In this document: positions 1-15,000 of the stretch, piece after piece | Position numbering within the stretch: the stretch's first letter is position 1 | How the letters are laid out: each line of letters starts with the position of its first letter | Position numbers and translations under genes: made by a program | Source: Daphnia pulex | Taxonomy: Eukaryota > Arthropoda > Branchiopoda > Diplostraca > Daphniidae | Length of the DNA: 64,000 nt | Direction: 5' to 3' | Assembly: GCF_021134715.1 (NCBI RefSeq) | Contig: NC_060018.1 | Location: 8,573,501-8,637,500 of the forward strand | Notes under the pieces: generated by a model | Databases searched by the model: none | Told to the model about the DNA's origin: nothing | Seen by the model: only the letters and a program-made list of their open reading frames with translations

Positions 1-27
1 GCGCGATGTTGGGGAGCTTGGCTCGGT

Positions 28-3000
28 TTATGTTTTAAATTCTGAATGTGTTTTTGTTTTTTTGTTTTTTGTTGGTTTTTTTGACGTGTACAATACCTTC
101 CCTAGTCTGGATTGAATGTCGCTGACGGGTTTGAACATCATCGACGATGAAGATGTTTGATGCTCCTCGCTTCCAGTGCTGCTTGCCATAGCTTCCGACA
201 CCAAAGTGTCCGACATATACAAGTTATACTGAAATTTGAAGAAAGAAAATCCCAAAATGGAAATCCTTGTTCTTTTGATTGTGTTTCATTTGTTACTCAT
301 TCATTTTTCTCCAAAAGTCCGTTGCATTGCATTTGGATCTCAAATTTTCCTACCTAGGTTTTGTTCTTTTCTATTTTATTTTGGTTATTTTTTTTTATAT
401 TGTTTATATTTTTTAAATTAAAAAAAAATGCGATTAGTGAACTAAATCATAATGTTGACGACGGCGAGGGACCCACCGAGATTACCGTGTCATTCAACGG
501 AGTTATTATTGTGTCAAGATTAAATTTTTTTTCCGATAGAAATTAAGGTAAGGTGTTAGTAAAAGAGAACGTCAGATACTAAGTGCACTAAAATCGTAAC
601 AACTATGGGAGAACGAAGAAAAGGCAAATAAGAAATAACCTTGTTGGCGCATTCGAAGCAAGTGCTGACCACTTTCGAGACGCAATTCATGCAGTTTTTC
701 GTCTCTTGGATGACAGCGTCGACTTTGGTGAACGTGGCCGCTTTCCCGACGGTGGGATTCTTGACGGTGAATTGCAACTGCTGTACGTAAGTTGGAATCT
801 GATCGACATAGTCCAGCAATTCTTTCTTCAAAGTTCCGGCAGGTACCTGTAATAATTGTAAAAATATTAGAGATTGACGTTAGAAATAAACGTAAGGTAA
901 TTGTGCAATGTCTAAACGAACCTGGTAACAAAACTGCCTGACTACTTTGTAAAGCCGATTGGCTTCTTCGGCGAAATACTCGGCTTGCGTGAAGAGGTCC
1001 TGTGTGGTCTTGAGCGTTCCCTCACCGCGCGTGAATTGATACATACTAAAGGCCATGGAAGACATGTTGCGAGCTCGTTTGACGATATCATTGTTCTCGT
1101 CCAAGCCACTGCTGGTCGGACTCATCGGGACAGCAGCTCCGCCAGCGACACCAGCACCACCGTTGCCGACTCCAGCAACGCCCGGATTCGCCATTCCGCC
1201 CAGAGCTTCGCCGCCAGCTCCTCTGAGCGCAGTGGCCTGTTGTTGTGCCGCGTTTTGAGCTTCTGTCCATCTGTCCGTTTCCGCGTCCATTTCACTTGTG
1301 ATTAATTTCATTTCAAGTCCAGCTTTTGCTATTTTCGCTTGCTCCTACAACAGTCACAATATTAATCATTCAGAAACCAAGATAAGTTCATTTTAATAGA
1401 TGAAAATGACGTTTGGCTGGCATTTAGGACAGTGAAAAAAAAAGGATGTCGTAATAATAGGTGCTGTCATTCGTACCTCTGAGTCGAGTTTACCCGGCTT
1501 TAGAGGTTTACTAGTGGTCCCGTGTTTCTAAATATCAACAACAAATAACAGGTGTTTACAATTGCTTGGCGTGTGACATCAATGTGACAAAATTTAGAAT
1601 CTATTGATTTATCTATGTGATAATATAGTTTGTGATTGCATTTTACACTGCAAAAAATATGCGGCTAAGGTGCCCATTTGAATGTAATTAATTACAGTGA
1701 CTTGTAGTGACATCTATAGCCTAATTACACAATAGGTATACAGTTAAAATACAAATTGATAGTACTCATGATGTGATGCATTCAGAAATCAAGGAATTTC
1801 AAACTTTAGAACTAGAACTGACGTAGTGTCAAATTCATAAAGAGCAACTCACGCCTGGTCGTGGAAGGGACATGTAAACATGTTTTTCGGTCGCGCGACC
1901 TTGCAGAAGCTCTGACACTTCTTTCGCCAGATTGGTGACGTCGTTGAGTAGCGCCTGCCAGCAGTCGGAGAAAACTGCACAAGCGCCGACGGTAATCGGT
2001 TCGAGCGGACGAAGAAAATCCAAACGTCATCGGAGATGTTCGTCCACACCGCAGATCGGGTTGAGTAATCATAACAGAATTAAGCGAGAACGGAGAAGAT
2101 GAGATTAAGACGTGTGAACCAATTATTCAGGCTCGTCCATGCTTAATTTAGATCAGATCACTTAAAGGAATGCACATTGTGTAACACTATCACAGCCATT
2201 CGTGTTCGTTCACCTGATATTACTGGCCCTATCTTATTATCAGTCAGCCTTCTTAGCAAATGAGGATCATTGCTTGAGAAATGTTGTTATATAGCCTACA
2301 TATACATGCAATCAGATGTATACCAATCAGTTTTTTCACTGTCATTGGCATTCTAGCTGGTGCAAGCGTGACACATTCATTCAGCGAACACGAGACACGA
2401 GTAGTACGTCATTGAAGTCAAATTGTTTGTTAACCAAAATTGAGAGATAGGCTTGTTTGTTATAATTAAGTCTAATGTTTCAAATGATTGAATTTCTATT
2501 TTCTAAGCCTGAATTTGATAAAGTACCTTGGAAATTTTCTTTGGCTATCTTGGAATTGGGGTAAAGCGAGAGGGTGTGAGTGGCTGTGAGCATTTGGGGT
2601 CCGTAAATGCGAACGGTGATCTCGGCATATTTGGCTTGAACCTGTAGGGCTTCAGTCGGCGCCACATGTCGCAAGAGCTTGCACACTTCTTGCAAGTGGT
2701 CAACGTGCTCCTGAAAGCGCTCGCTGCACTCGTCGAATCGGTCGCCATCTAGCGAAATGGCCGCCGCTCGCAGATGGCAGACCAGGTCGGCGTCCTCCCG
2801 CGACGAGGCCAGCAGCTCCGACGCTTGTTCAAGAGATGTCTGCTCCAGTTGGAGTCGCAGCTCTTGAGTGCACTGCAAGAGTGTCCGGATGGCCGTTTCC
2901 AGTTCTTCCGTTGGCGAGTGCCTTTCTCTTTGTTCCTATTCAAGAGACACGAAATGAAAGTTGAACAATGACTTGAAACGACTGCGCTTTTCAACTTCTC

Positions 3001-6000
3001 ATTTCGATTTATAAAACTGGCGCTATTCTCGCCTTCTTCTATTCCCTACAATTTTATTTTTCCTTCAGCTTTTAATTGGTTTTCTGATTGTAGAGTTGAC
3101 ACAATATACATACCAAATTGATACCGGCGCGGATGACGTGAGATAATCCAGATCTAACGCGATCCCAAAGTAGGAGAATATTTTCCCGGTGTTCGTGCGA
3201 CGTGTAGGCCGAGTCTGTAAAGTCTTGAGTTCGTTCGATGGCGGCATCCAGTGCCGAGGTCATACGTTCCCGACAAGCCGATGGCGCCAGTGTTAACCGA
3301 GTCATCTCTACGGAGTCGTCTAGTTGCTGGATGGCTCCGTAGGCTGTTAACAGGACGTCCCAATCCTCCTATGCGTTCCCGTGAAAATATATTGAGTTTC
3401 CCGAAATATTTGATTATTCCCACGGCTCATTTATTGAATCAGAACTTCAACTTTTTCACTATGGTGAGCACAAAGCTACGGCTGACAAAAGTAGTGAAAA
3501 TTCCCTTAGTTGGTACAGTACAAACGTTATTAGTAAGGCATATATGCTGGGGAGCTTTTACAAAGTAATAATTACGTAGAGTTAATAAAGCCCAAAGAAA
3601 AATTGGGTTCTAGAAATAGTAACACAACTAGGTATACACTTTTGAAAAAGGGGTTTGAAAATTTTCTAAATCTATTGCGAGATCATTTATTTTCATGACG
3701 AAATTAACGACAGATTTCGTTATTTTTCTTCAAAGAATTGGCACCCCTTTTTCTTTCCGTTTTCTCTCTCACCTTGGCGACGAAAATGGAAGCCATTCAT
3801 TACCTAAGCTACATAACTAAGTAAAAATGTATGCACCATCCTTTCGTTCCTCCGTCACACACTTTTCTGTCAGAATGGGTGAAACATGACAGTAAATCAA
3901 GTAAGTAATCAGTGCGCAAGTTAACTAACGTGAAGGGTCCAAAAACACGTACGCCAGTTCATGTAACACTTTGAGGGGGAATTCTCGTGAATTTTGCGTT
4001 CCTGACATTCGATTCCTCATTTCTCTAACGTGAAGAACACAGCACTTTCCACATTTCGCGTTTCAATTCATGTTGACAACTAAATCTATAAACACATATG
4101 TCACAGGCATTAGCAAACTTTTCTTTATGAAAGAGAAATTAGTAATTTAATGAACACTATGGTTCGCTTTGAAACCTGCTACTAAGAACCACGTCTTAAT
4201 CCTACACACATGTCACGGTGGCGTCATAGCACCGGTATATGCTTTAAATCTCTAAAATGTCTCATTATACTGTAAAAGCAACACCATTAAAGCAAAGCAA
4301 CATTTGATAAAAAGTTCTCTCATTAACTAGTACGGAATCTTCTCTAGTTGGATAGCAGTAAGAATACATTTCTCCCTCCCTAGTCCTAGCTAGCTCGCTC
4401 AACACATTTTATTGGTTTAAGTTTTTCTTTATCTTTTGTCTTTCCGTCGCTTCAATCCGATGGGTTTTCCCTATTGCAGTTTAGCACTCTGTGTGTGTGC
4501 CTTTTTATAGCCTTCTCATCTTCCTCCCGGGTCGCGATCCTAGGTTGGCTTGATCTTTAATGGCCGTCCCTGTTTCTTAACCAAACTTCTTGGACCTCGC
4601 GCCGAGGAGCGGACGACAGACGGCGACAGAAAAGTCGAAATCGATCGTTGGAATCAGCAGTAAACATGACGTCAAACCCGTCTCGCCCTGGCCGTCGCCG
4701 GGAGGCCCAGCAAAGCAAGCAGCTTGTCATGCAGAGCTATTCGCTTCCCTGCTGTGCATAGGAAAACAAGTGCACATGTGTATCTACTGCACGTATGTGT
4801 AGGCCAACGCTTGGACGGACGTGGACGGACGTCAGTGCGACTGCGATGGTGAGCTGGACTGGCTGACATTCATGTAACATCCGACTTCTGAGTAGCGCAT
4901 TTTGAATTTTAAACTGACATGCGCATTTATTGCAGCAGCTATAACCTTATTTATGTATTTATGCATAGGAGTATATAGACTGCGTGTTATTTCAATCCTA
5001 TTGTCATATGTTACCTCTTTGGGTTGATTGGACATTGAAGAAGAGTTGGGACCGTTGCCGGGGGTTCGAGCGTCGCTGACGTGGTCACTGCTACTCTGCA
5101 AAAGGCCATCCTTGACTACGTAGTGAACCAGGTCGATGGCGCGCCTCATGTGACAGAAAACGGTGTCGCGGTTCTCGCGTGATGAAGTACACTCGGGATG
5201 TCGCAGACACGTCTAAAAAAGAAGCGTCACAAAATATATAACAGATCCATCATTGGGTTTTTTCTTTGAGCTATTTATTAGGCGGGACGTTTTTCGAAGT
5301 TTACTCGAGTCAAATCTAACATCAATTAAATTCCCGCAGGTCACATTTATCACATTTGTTATGTTCATGAAAGCAATATAATCATTCAGAAGCGTTCAGA
5401 AGCAATTTTTTTTCCTTGTCATTTAGTTAATCATATAATAAATCGACAGTAATCTGGTTTATTCCTAGCCTGTTATAAGTAATTATTACATTGTTATTGG
5501 ATAATTACGCTATATTTACGACTGCTGATGTCACAGTGTATCATGCATAACTCTATAAGTGCTCTTAAGTATACTACGGTACAATATGTCTAAGAGAATG
5601 GCAATTGTTGTCATTGCCAAGAATATTTTTTATGCGCATTCATTTGTGTTGTCCAGCAGGAAAAAAACTAATGCATCAACTTGATATGGCTGACGATTAG
5701 GCTCAATGGTTCGTGAAAAGGGACGACGACTAAGTCTATAAATTCGGGCCTGTTTTTCCAAAGATATTCCGACCACTTGAATCGTGGAGAAAAATAAGCC
5801 GTCGTGCATACATAATCAACAAGCGATTTTCTGATTCATCACGTATAGCGTTACTGCGTACACAGCAATTTATGTCAATATAATTGGATTGGTAGAAAAA
5901 TGAGCAGATTGAGAGATAGAACGCCACGGTTTAGAATATTTTGTTGGTTTGTAGTCTACTGTCTCCAGTGTTCTCGAGAATGGCACGATAATAAGAAACA

Positions 6001-9000
6001 ACGTGTCGATAACACTATAGACAGACTTGACGTCTAGGGCTTCCCTATTCTTTTTATGTTTTCGTATTTTCTATTTCCTTTCATTATCGCTTCCTATGGT
6101 GCACAAGGACAGAAGGACGCTACTATGATGTAACCCAAATAGAATCGGTTGCCAACTTCACATTGGAGATTCGGCCAATGGCAAACAACCCAAGAAACTA
6201 TATAAGACAAAAGAGAAAAAAAAAGCGTCTGCGATTCCGTCTCGCATTACAAACATCCAGAAAATTATATAGATATATCTTAAAGAAGGCTGTAACCAGT
6301 AACCATCTCACGTGCTTTAGACCCAGACGGGACAGAGATTCAATCAATTGTTGTAACTAGAAAAGCAATAAACAGTTAATAACTTATTTATTCGCCGTAG
6401 TCCTCAATAAAGCCTTGCATCATCATGCTCTGGCCGGCTCTCGCTATAGAATCCAACTGCAGCCAGCCCACAAATGGACACACTTTATGTGTGTATATGA
6501 TTCCAACAGTACACGACTACACGTATATACTTTGATCTAGTTGGAAGGGCTACATCGTATAATAGTATTCGTCATAATCGTATCTAGAAGCTAGAACCCA
6601 GTAACCTAGATATGCCAACTATGAGCGAGTTCCATGTTGATTTTACTTTCGCATCACGTTGCTGACTTTGACCTTGTTCGTATTTCCGGTCCTATTATTG
6701 GCTTATGGCGTTAGAAAAAGACACACAAAGTTGCCCTCTAAATGAATATACAAATAATCGGCTCATTTTTGGGTACTAATTAGAGCCAGGAAATAAAAGT
6801 CAGCCAACGCGTATCTTTTTTGGTCTGGAATATAAACGCTGTTAAAAAAAAATCCAGATTCTTTAAAGCGCTTCAAAAAGTCAAGCAAAGAAGGACAAGA
6901 AAGAAAACAATTTCAGATGTTTTCCCCCATATAAACAGAGCGCTTCTTCTGTGAAAATCATTGTCCCTCCACCCCATTTCTGGCAGTTTGTCCCTGGCGA
7001 CCCATAGACCAAATCCAACAGCAATTGCACGGCAGCCGCAGCGCAACGTCTTCAGCAGCACACACAATCCATCAAGCCATTATTCCCCTGCCCGCACTTG
7101 TATCCAGCATCAGCCCTATTACACTGCTGCTCTCGCTGTTCCGCACATACCACAACTTGCCCCTATAGCAAAGACAGCTCTACATTTCCTGCGTCGACTC
7201 GACCGCACCTTATATTCGTCCTATACTGTATAGCAGCCTCGACAATGTTATAGCGGCGCTGCAACCGCGGATGAGATGGTCTGGCGCGGCGCGCGGCCTA
7301 TAGCTTTCTCCCCTTTGCCCGCCTTTGCCCGTTCTGGCATTATTATATACTGGCACCAGCAACAATGACTCCCTCGACATGACGACCTCTACATAGGCGA
7401 TGTATTGATCTAACTTGGAGGAATAACGAGGCCCCGCTCCATGCACTGCCGGGGAAATGCAGCTTGCATGTGTAGGTGTGTACTCTTGCGAACGGATTTC
7501 TTTTGTTTGGTTGGGTTTCTTCCTGCACCAGCGTCGCCTCGGCCCGTCACCGCGGACGTTCACACACACACAAAGAAATAAGGGCGAATGATAGTCATCC
7601 AAGAAATGCCTCTTCTTTTCTCCGTATACTACTTTTCCCCTTTTTTCTCTTTTTTTACTTCGCCCGTCTCTCGGCTTTTTTTTCCCCTTTTTATTTCTTT
7701 CTCTTTTTCGATTCCTTGTCGCCTGGTTGCATTCGCCGCTCTGCTCGCTCCCGCCCACGAATCTCGGTCGTATAGAGGAAGGCAGGAAGGAGCGAAGGAG
7801 CGAAGGAGCGAAGGAGCGAAGGAGAGTCGCGGGCGCGGGGCACAGGAAAACAACATCAAGAAGAAAGAGTCTAGAGAAACTGCGGTGATAAGGGCGAGAG
7901 TCACGTTGCCTCCAAGGTTGTCTCTGATTTCCTGTTCTTGTGTCTTACTGCAGCGACGACTATTACAAATTATACGGAAGCACAAAGAAGGCGGGCGTGT
8001 ATGGATGTGGCATTCCCCAGTCACAACAAGCAACTGAAACATATCGCCCGGACGAGCGAGTCATTTCATCCCCATCCTTCACTATTTCTACCAAAAGATG
8101 ACGTCCATCCAAAATCATACGTAGCTATATTATGCGAGCGAAAATATGGCGCATGATTGAGATTCCATTAGGTTTATTCATACTTTTATTCCAATTCAAT
8201 TTCAAATATTTAATCTTCGCAGTTGATTTCAATGCGAATATTCCTGAAACGCGCCAGTCGTCAACACAAACAGACGCGCATATTTTTCATACATGTTAAT
8301 TAATTACACTTCTAATATATTATTGCTAGGAAAATATACGTCAAACGTTTGCAGTACGGCAAAGTCAACTCAGCGGGATAATCACGCCGCCGTTTCTTGC
8401 GTGCTTGCGTTTAGATTTGTTTGCCAGTTGCCCTACTACCTTGATGACCAAGGACGAAAACAACCGCTCCGCGTGTATGCACAATTTAGTGTGGGCTTTA
8501 TTTATTATGCAACGTGCGTGTTATTTGAGTTGCGCAACTAAATATAATCAAAACTAGTTCTTCATCGTACTCAGCGTTAACCAATTGATTTTCGTGGCAA
8601 CGAGTATTTCACATTTTTACCGCGAAATCAACAACAGCACAACAACATTTGATCACGATTTACAACAGCTTTGATTACATTAGTAATATTACCAAATGAA
8701 TAATATTGAATTGCTTCATACGTTATTGTTTCAGTTCAGAATGAGACTTAACCCCCGCCACGTTGCAAGAAGCAGCCAATCTAATGTCCCTTCCTCGATT
8801 AGATGAAATTGACCTGATTCCTGCATGACTTTTCTTTCAAAGGAGAATAAGGGAATGATTGGCAAATTGCCACAGCACCGTGACCAGACCGTGACAATAA
8901 TCGGGTTTATCGGCTAACTTCGTTATGAATACAGACACTTAATGCTCTTTACGAATGTGTAGGCATTTGATCTCCTACGTATATATACAACCGAAACTAT

Positions 9001-12000
9001 TAACTATATCAATAAAGAGTCAGTGCAGCCTGCTGCTTATTATTGGTCGCGTGATAGGGTGATAGAACTGAGAGTTCATATATTCATGTTTAGACGGAAA
9101 CTATACGTAGGATATGGGACGACTGTTCTGGCGTCACATGATCTACGCATGCGTAAACTCCTTTTTTCCTTTTTGTTGGTGTTTTTGTGACATCTTGAAT
9201 GGGGAATGCCGCGGTTATTTCTCAGCTGCAGTGACTAGTCCTCAAATATGAGCTAATGCGATACAGCGATACATGCGAATCTGGCGGAATCTTAAGGGAC
9301 TTGGACGAAAAAAAAAAGACGGATCGATTGTGTTCTTAACAGCATTAATGATGGTATCTTGCATACAAATATAACACTTTTACACTAAAAGAAAACAATT
9401 TACTACTGCTATTTCTTCTATTGTAAAGTTCCCCTACGAATCTGCAAGTGATCATAGGTTCAGCCTAGGTGAATAACATCACCATAGTTACGATGGAAGC
9501 TGTTTGTTTTTTCCTTTGTTTACTATGGTTAGTTCTACTTGCACAATCATCGAGAATGAAAACTGTGTTTAATTACTGTTAACAATTTTGACAAAACAAG
9601 GACTCGGAAGAGCATAAAGAATAAAGGTTGTTACCTTTGAGGCGGTGAGAAGCATAAGCGTTGAACGTTCTAGAATAGTACGAGCAGCACTCATTTGGGC
9701 TCGCCGTCTCTCATCTTTCAAATCGTTCTGGCGATCTCCCGTCACGTGAGCAAAATCAACCATCTCGCTTCCGAACTGACTGAAGGCTTTCACAAATTCT
9801 GTGAAATTGTTTACTCCCTCTAGGCGAGTTAGCGTATTCGACACCTGCAAGAGAAATCACACCCAAAAAGTACAACAGTAAGGTACAGTACAACCAGAAA
9901 AAATACCAATCAAATACTGTATACTAAAAAATTCAGAAGTTGCGCGCTGTTATAATAAGATCGCTTTTAGCAACAAAACAAATGGTTTTTAAATCTAACT
10001 TACTTTATCTTTGGCTTGAAGAAGCTGTTTGACTACAATGGTATCAGCTAAAAGAAGGACTTGGGTAACAGCGGCTAGCAGACATCGAGCTGCTCGGACC
10101 ATTGAACCTTTGTCGGTCATTCCGCTGCTACCAAGAATTGAACCGCTTCCACCTCCGCCACTCCCGGCCGATGGACTCATTTCGCCGTCTGTTCCGCAGG
10201 TTTGTGTTTCGTCATATTGCATTTCGCATAACTTTTCAATGGCAGCACCTATCAATGCAATAGTTTAATCGAAATGTTTTTATCATTCGTGTTTTACACC
10301 AAAATAAAATCTTTTAACGAAAATAGACTACCAAATTTGAAATACACGTTGTATTGAATCATTAGAATTGAGAGAAATGCGTTTAACGGCTTATAGTTAT
10401 TGTTACTAAAATGAAATATTTGATGATGACGAATAATGAATCGAAAATTGGAGCGCTAAAACTAAAATAAGTTTCCGCCCGTCGATCTTGAATGTTACCC
10501 AGACAAATGAATTCCCGTCGCACGTCGTTATCTGGATCTTAGTCCTCAAGTGTGCTTTAATTTCCAGCTCACTGAACTTCTGATACAACAGTTTGATTCT
10601 TTCAATGGAACATTTAAAGGCTGCAAAAATTCCGCCCTATCGAGTTGAGGACTTTTAACTTTTCTTGTGAACGCACTTATACTCGGATCATACCGCCCGT
10701 TCGCCTCACGTTGATTCGCCATTAGCTTGCATATCTTTGTATTTAAGGACATTATTTCTTAAGGACAAGTATTTCGGTTATAAACATCGATATAAATTTA
10801 CAGATATTTAATCTTGAAATTTTTCGATCGACATATTTCTTAGAGAGAAAAATACAGGAAATGTCTGTATGGTGGTATTGGATTCAGAATTCATGAGCTA
10901 TTGAGCTTGCTCTGCTAATATTGCTCTGCTGTCACTGAACAACCAGGCATTTTAGAATAAAAAAAACGTCAGCACAAAAATCGCGTTCTAGGCCTAATAA
11001 AATCGGATTTGGATGCATTATAATATACAACTGTTTGTGACGACAAAAAATATTGACTCGGCTTGACTTATTCATATGGCGCCACCAGCGCCTTCCACTT
11101 TTGCTATAGTTACGTCAACATCACATATTGCGGTACAGTTATTCATAATGAGAAACATTGTTCCACATGTTCCATTCGTTTTTTTTTCATTCAAAATTTA
11201 CTACAAGCGCAAGCTATGAACTAAGAAGTAAAAATGCGGTATTTGCCCATTTCTGTTACACACTAGAAACAACAATAATTATTCCTACATTGAATGTTTC
11301 TAAAGTATAAACGTACCAGCTTGGCGGGCCTCCCTGCAGGCCTCGTACATATCCAACTTGATTTCACTGTTGTCGTCGGCAATTGTTTCGCCAACCAAGA
11401 CAAACCGTTCGACGGCTGCTTGAACAGCTCTACCAACTCGGCCGAGGGCTCGTCGTGAACGTTCAGCTTTCAGCGGTCGATCCGGCGCCGAAACCAGGGT
11501 CGTGATCTGTCAAGAAACAATCATTTTAGATTTAGATGATGATTAAGGCGTGATGGTATCCTATATTGCTATATGTGTTTTGATGCCAAATCTTTTATCA
11601 GCCAATTCCAAGAAACCTCATCACTGACTGACGGAAGTTTACAGCAGGAGATTAAAATTGTAATCTCAAGATACTCAAAATAGCCGTTGCAATCTTTGCC
11701 GAAATTCAATCATTTACGATCTTCAGCAGCGTTTAGAAAACGAAAATCTATAGGAGTTAATAAATGCGACGGAATATGGCGAAAAAAAAATCAATAACAT
11801 TACATTTTCTTTTGTCATTTTCATTGCGCAAATTTACTTCGTTGTGGATTTCAATAATTGCTTTTTATATTTGGTTAAATGATGACGACATTTTTTTTTT
11901 TAAATTCAGGTTTGTTATTGTACAACAAAATTTCAAATTTCAAACTCTTCTTTTCATGCGTTTTCGGTTCTTATTATAAATAGCAAAGGACCAGTTTGCG

Positions 12001-15000
12001 TCAATGCAGATAATTAATATGCGATACGATTGCACTGCGTCTCCTTCTCAAGGTCGCAGCGATGCACGGCGACGCAGTCTTACCATCACTCGCCACCACT
12101 ACTCTACAAACCCAACCACCCGTCTCACCCTAGAAAAGGTAGAAAAGTAAGTTTTTATTTTTAAGGAACGGTTTGGTCCCATTTTTGAAATAGTAATTAA
12201 TTAATTATTTCCTAAAAAGGTTCTAAATTTCTTCAAATGAACTTCAAATGAATTTTATCCCTACAGGCCTACACACATCATGATATTGGTTAATTTCTGG
12301 GTGCCCCCCTCGTTTTTTCCTTTCAATCCCGAAGAACAAAAAGTGTCGACCAATATTAAAAACAGCCCAAGCAGATGCTGAAAAATGTCGACACGATAAA
12401 TACGGTTCAATTTATTTTTAAATAGGAAATCAAAATCGATCACTTGAAGCCGAGAGACTTCTGACATCTCCCACACGTCCAGCGTCAGAAAATTTGGTAG
12501 CCTTTCTGCAATTCCCCGATTCCCGTCACAGGAACCGATGTGCCCATTGATCTATTCGGGTCACGTTCGCGATAGAGATTCCTTGCCATCTTTAGGCCCT
12601 AGCCTATATTATGCAGGGGTTGCACTGCTGCAGCCTACCCTGTGATGCGGGTCACTGACTCGCAGTATGCGTTGCTTATTTCGCCTATAATAAGACACTT
12701 TATGGTTCTTTTTCCTCTACAGCTAGCTCGTATATGTCTTAGTGGTTAGTGTGTGGTTTAGTGCCTTGTCGATCGATCGCCGTATCATATATTCTTGCGA
12801 TTTACAACCGGATCAAACCTGCAAGCCGTTATATTTACGCGTTCGCCTCACGAATTCTGATATTTGCCTAAAATATGTCACCCAGTCATATACAGGCAAT
12901 ACAGGCTCCCATTCTGAAAGCAACGTTCGGTATAAATACAGCTTGTGTTACGTTTATGAATAATTACGCACATCATCTACATTGTATAAAAGTAAAAAGG
13001 AACGGGAGGAGCATTGTAACCTGCTTAGACATGAGGAGGTGTGTCCTCAAATGCTGATTAATGGATTTAAATTGAGAATAACAATGCGGGGTTCGATTTT
13101 TTCATTCCACAATTTTTTACCACGACCACGGCAACTTTTTTGGGAATTACTAAGCTTTTTTTATTAGTGAAAATATAAATGTCACTGTGTATATAACAAA
13201 AAAGAAGCCAAATATGAGACTGCCCAGCGGCCAATCGACGGCAGCTAAGACGGGACTGCACGCAACCGCCACCATTGCCGTAATTTAAATCAAATTTGGT
13301 CTTTATATTTTTTCGACATTTTCAAAGGAAAAAACATAGATAGCCTCTTAATAAAACATAGCCTCTTATTCCATTGGTTTACTCGATGAAGGACGACTTC
13401 GGTATTGTCTTTGTGACGTGATAAGGGCAATTATTTAATAAAGGAATAGATTGGTCGCGCCCGTGTTTTATTTTATTCTACAAAGACCCGTGAGAGTAGT
13501 ATTGAAACTTCTAATTCTACTTCTCTTTTCCCTTTTTTTTTTACTTAATGATCTAAACGAGTTCTAGTCATCACGTACGATTCGTCCTCCACACACGTAC
13601 AATGAAGTTGCAAAGAGACACGTATGTTGCTGTTGCCAAAGCTTCTGTTTCCATATATGGGCACAATGTTTTGGAAACTTCCCGTACGCTTTATTACGCT
13701 TTATCAATTACCTGTTGTGTTGTGTGTGACCGGAAATTCTTACCAATTTACGTAAGAAAGAAGAAAACATAATGAGGGTAATTTTAAGGAGTTCTTCTCT
13801 TTCAGAAGTGAGAAATTCTTTTGGTAACTATTTGTTATCAACTTTACTTTTACAGTGTTTCTTATTAATCAATGAAAGATCTGTACTTGAACAGTTTTTT
13901 GTATGATTGGTCACGGGTCGACTAGCGATCGATAAATATACTATACTAAATGTATTTCTGATAAAATTATGACTCGGAGAGAGCAATGCCAACTGGAACA
14001 AAAAACATTGAGCTGTTTCTTAGTATTTTATTCAGTATAATAGCCGTGTGTTTCTATGGCTAACATAGCCTATGCCCTTTCCTTTAATTGATATACTCGT
14101 ATGCATTGTTTTCTAAGCTGCTGCATGACTGCGTGTGCGTTTTTCCAGTGTGGCCGCCCTGCCATCATGCCTGCAAGGCTCACAGGCCTGTACAGAAGCT
14201 ACTGTATGTATGTCTGCTGTGTGTCGACTGCCTGTGTCTGCGAATTCTACGCGCGCGTGTGGGTCCATGTTCATGTGTACACGTCAGTGTATATAGAGCT
14301 TTTTGAGAAATATAGCCGACATTATAAGTATACTGCGGAGAAGGTGCAGCTGTTCTTTCTGCTGCCGAACCCCGGGACCCTCGCATTTATTTTTGCCAGT
14401 CGCGAAGGAAAACCAGGTTCTGTCGATGGCGATCAATAAGACTCCCGTGGTGAAAACGAAGCCCACAGTAGATGGATACATACGTGCAGGCACTATTTAG
14501 AAACGTTGCATTTTTTATTCGTCATTATTATTTCCTTGTAGGAAAAACGTGTTTTCATTTGAAAAATGTAGGCCGAACCTTAGAACGTTTGCAAATCTTC
14601 ACAAACCTTTAGACATTTCGAAATTGTGTCAAGAAAGCACAGACCTTTTTCAGCTCTCTCACCCGCTCTTTGAACTCTTAGATTTGTGTGCTACCAATGT
14701 CAATGTTCGAGCTTTTACAGGTTTTCCCTGCTGTTCGATCTTTCTACATTTTCCCGCATTTTTTATGAAAAACTTTAATCCTTCCCCATATATGTGTCGG
14801 TTAAAATAAATCGAGCAGCAGGATTCTCTCTATATACAATATGATTTAGTGTGAATATTAACATCTTGCGCATGCATTTTTCTCGTGCTTTATGAACCGG
14901 TACTTCTATTTATCCCTTCCTCATAGATTTTATAACAATTTTTTTTTTAATTTAAGTTCAAATTTTTATCTCATTCCACTCATCGCATACAGGACCTTCG

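Noticed and set aside
7210..8042. Open frames of 137-182 codons in several frames
   Set aside because: Low-complexity Lys/Arg/Phe-rich translations of purine/pyrimidine tracts inside an alpha-catulin intron, with no family resemblance.
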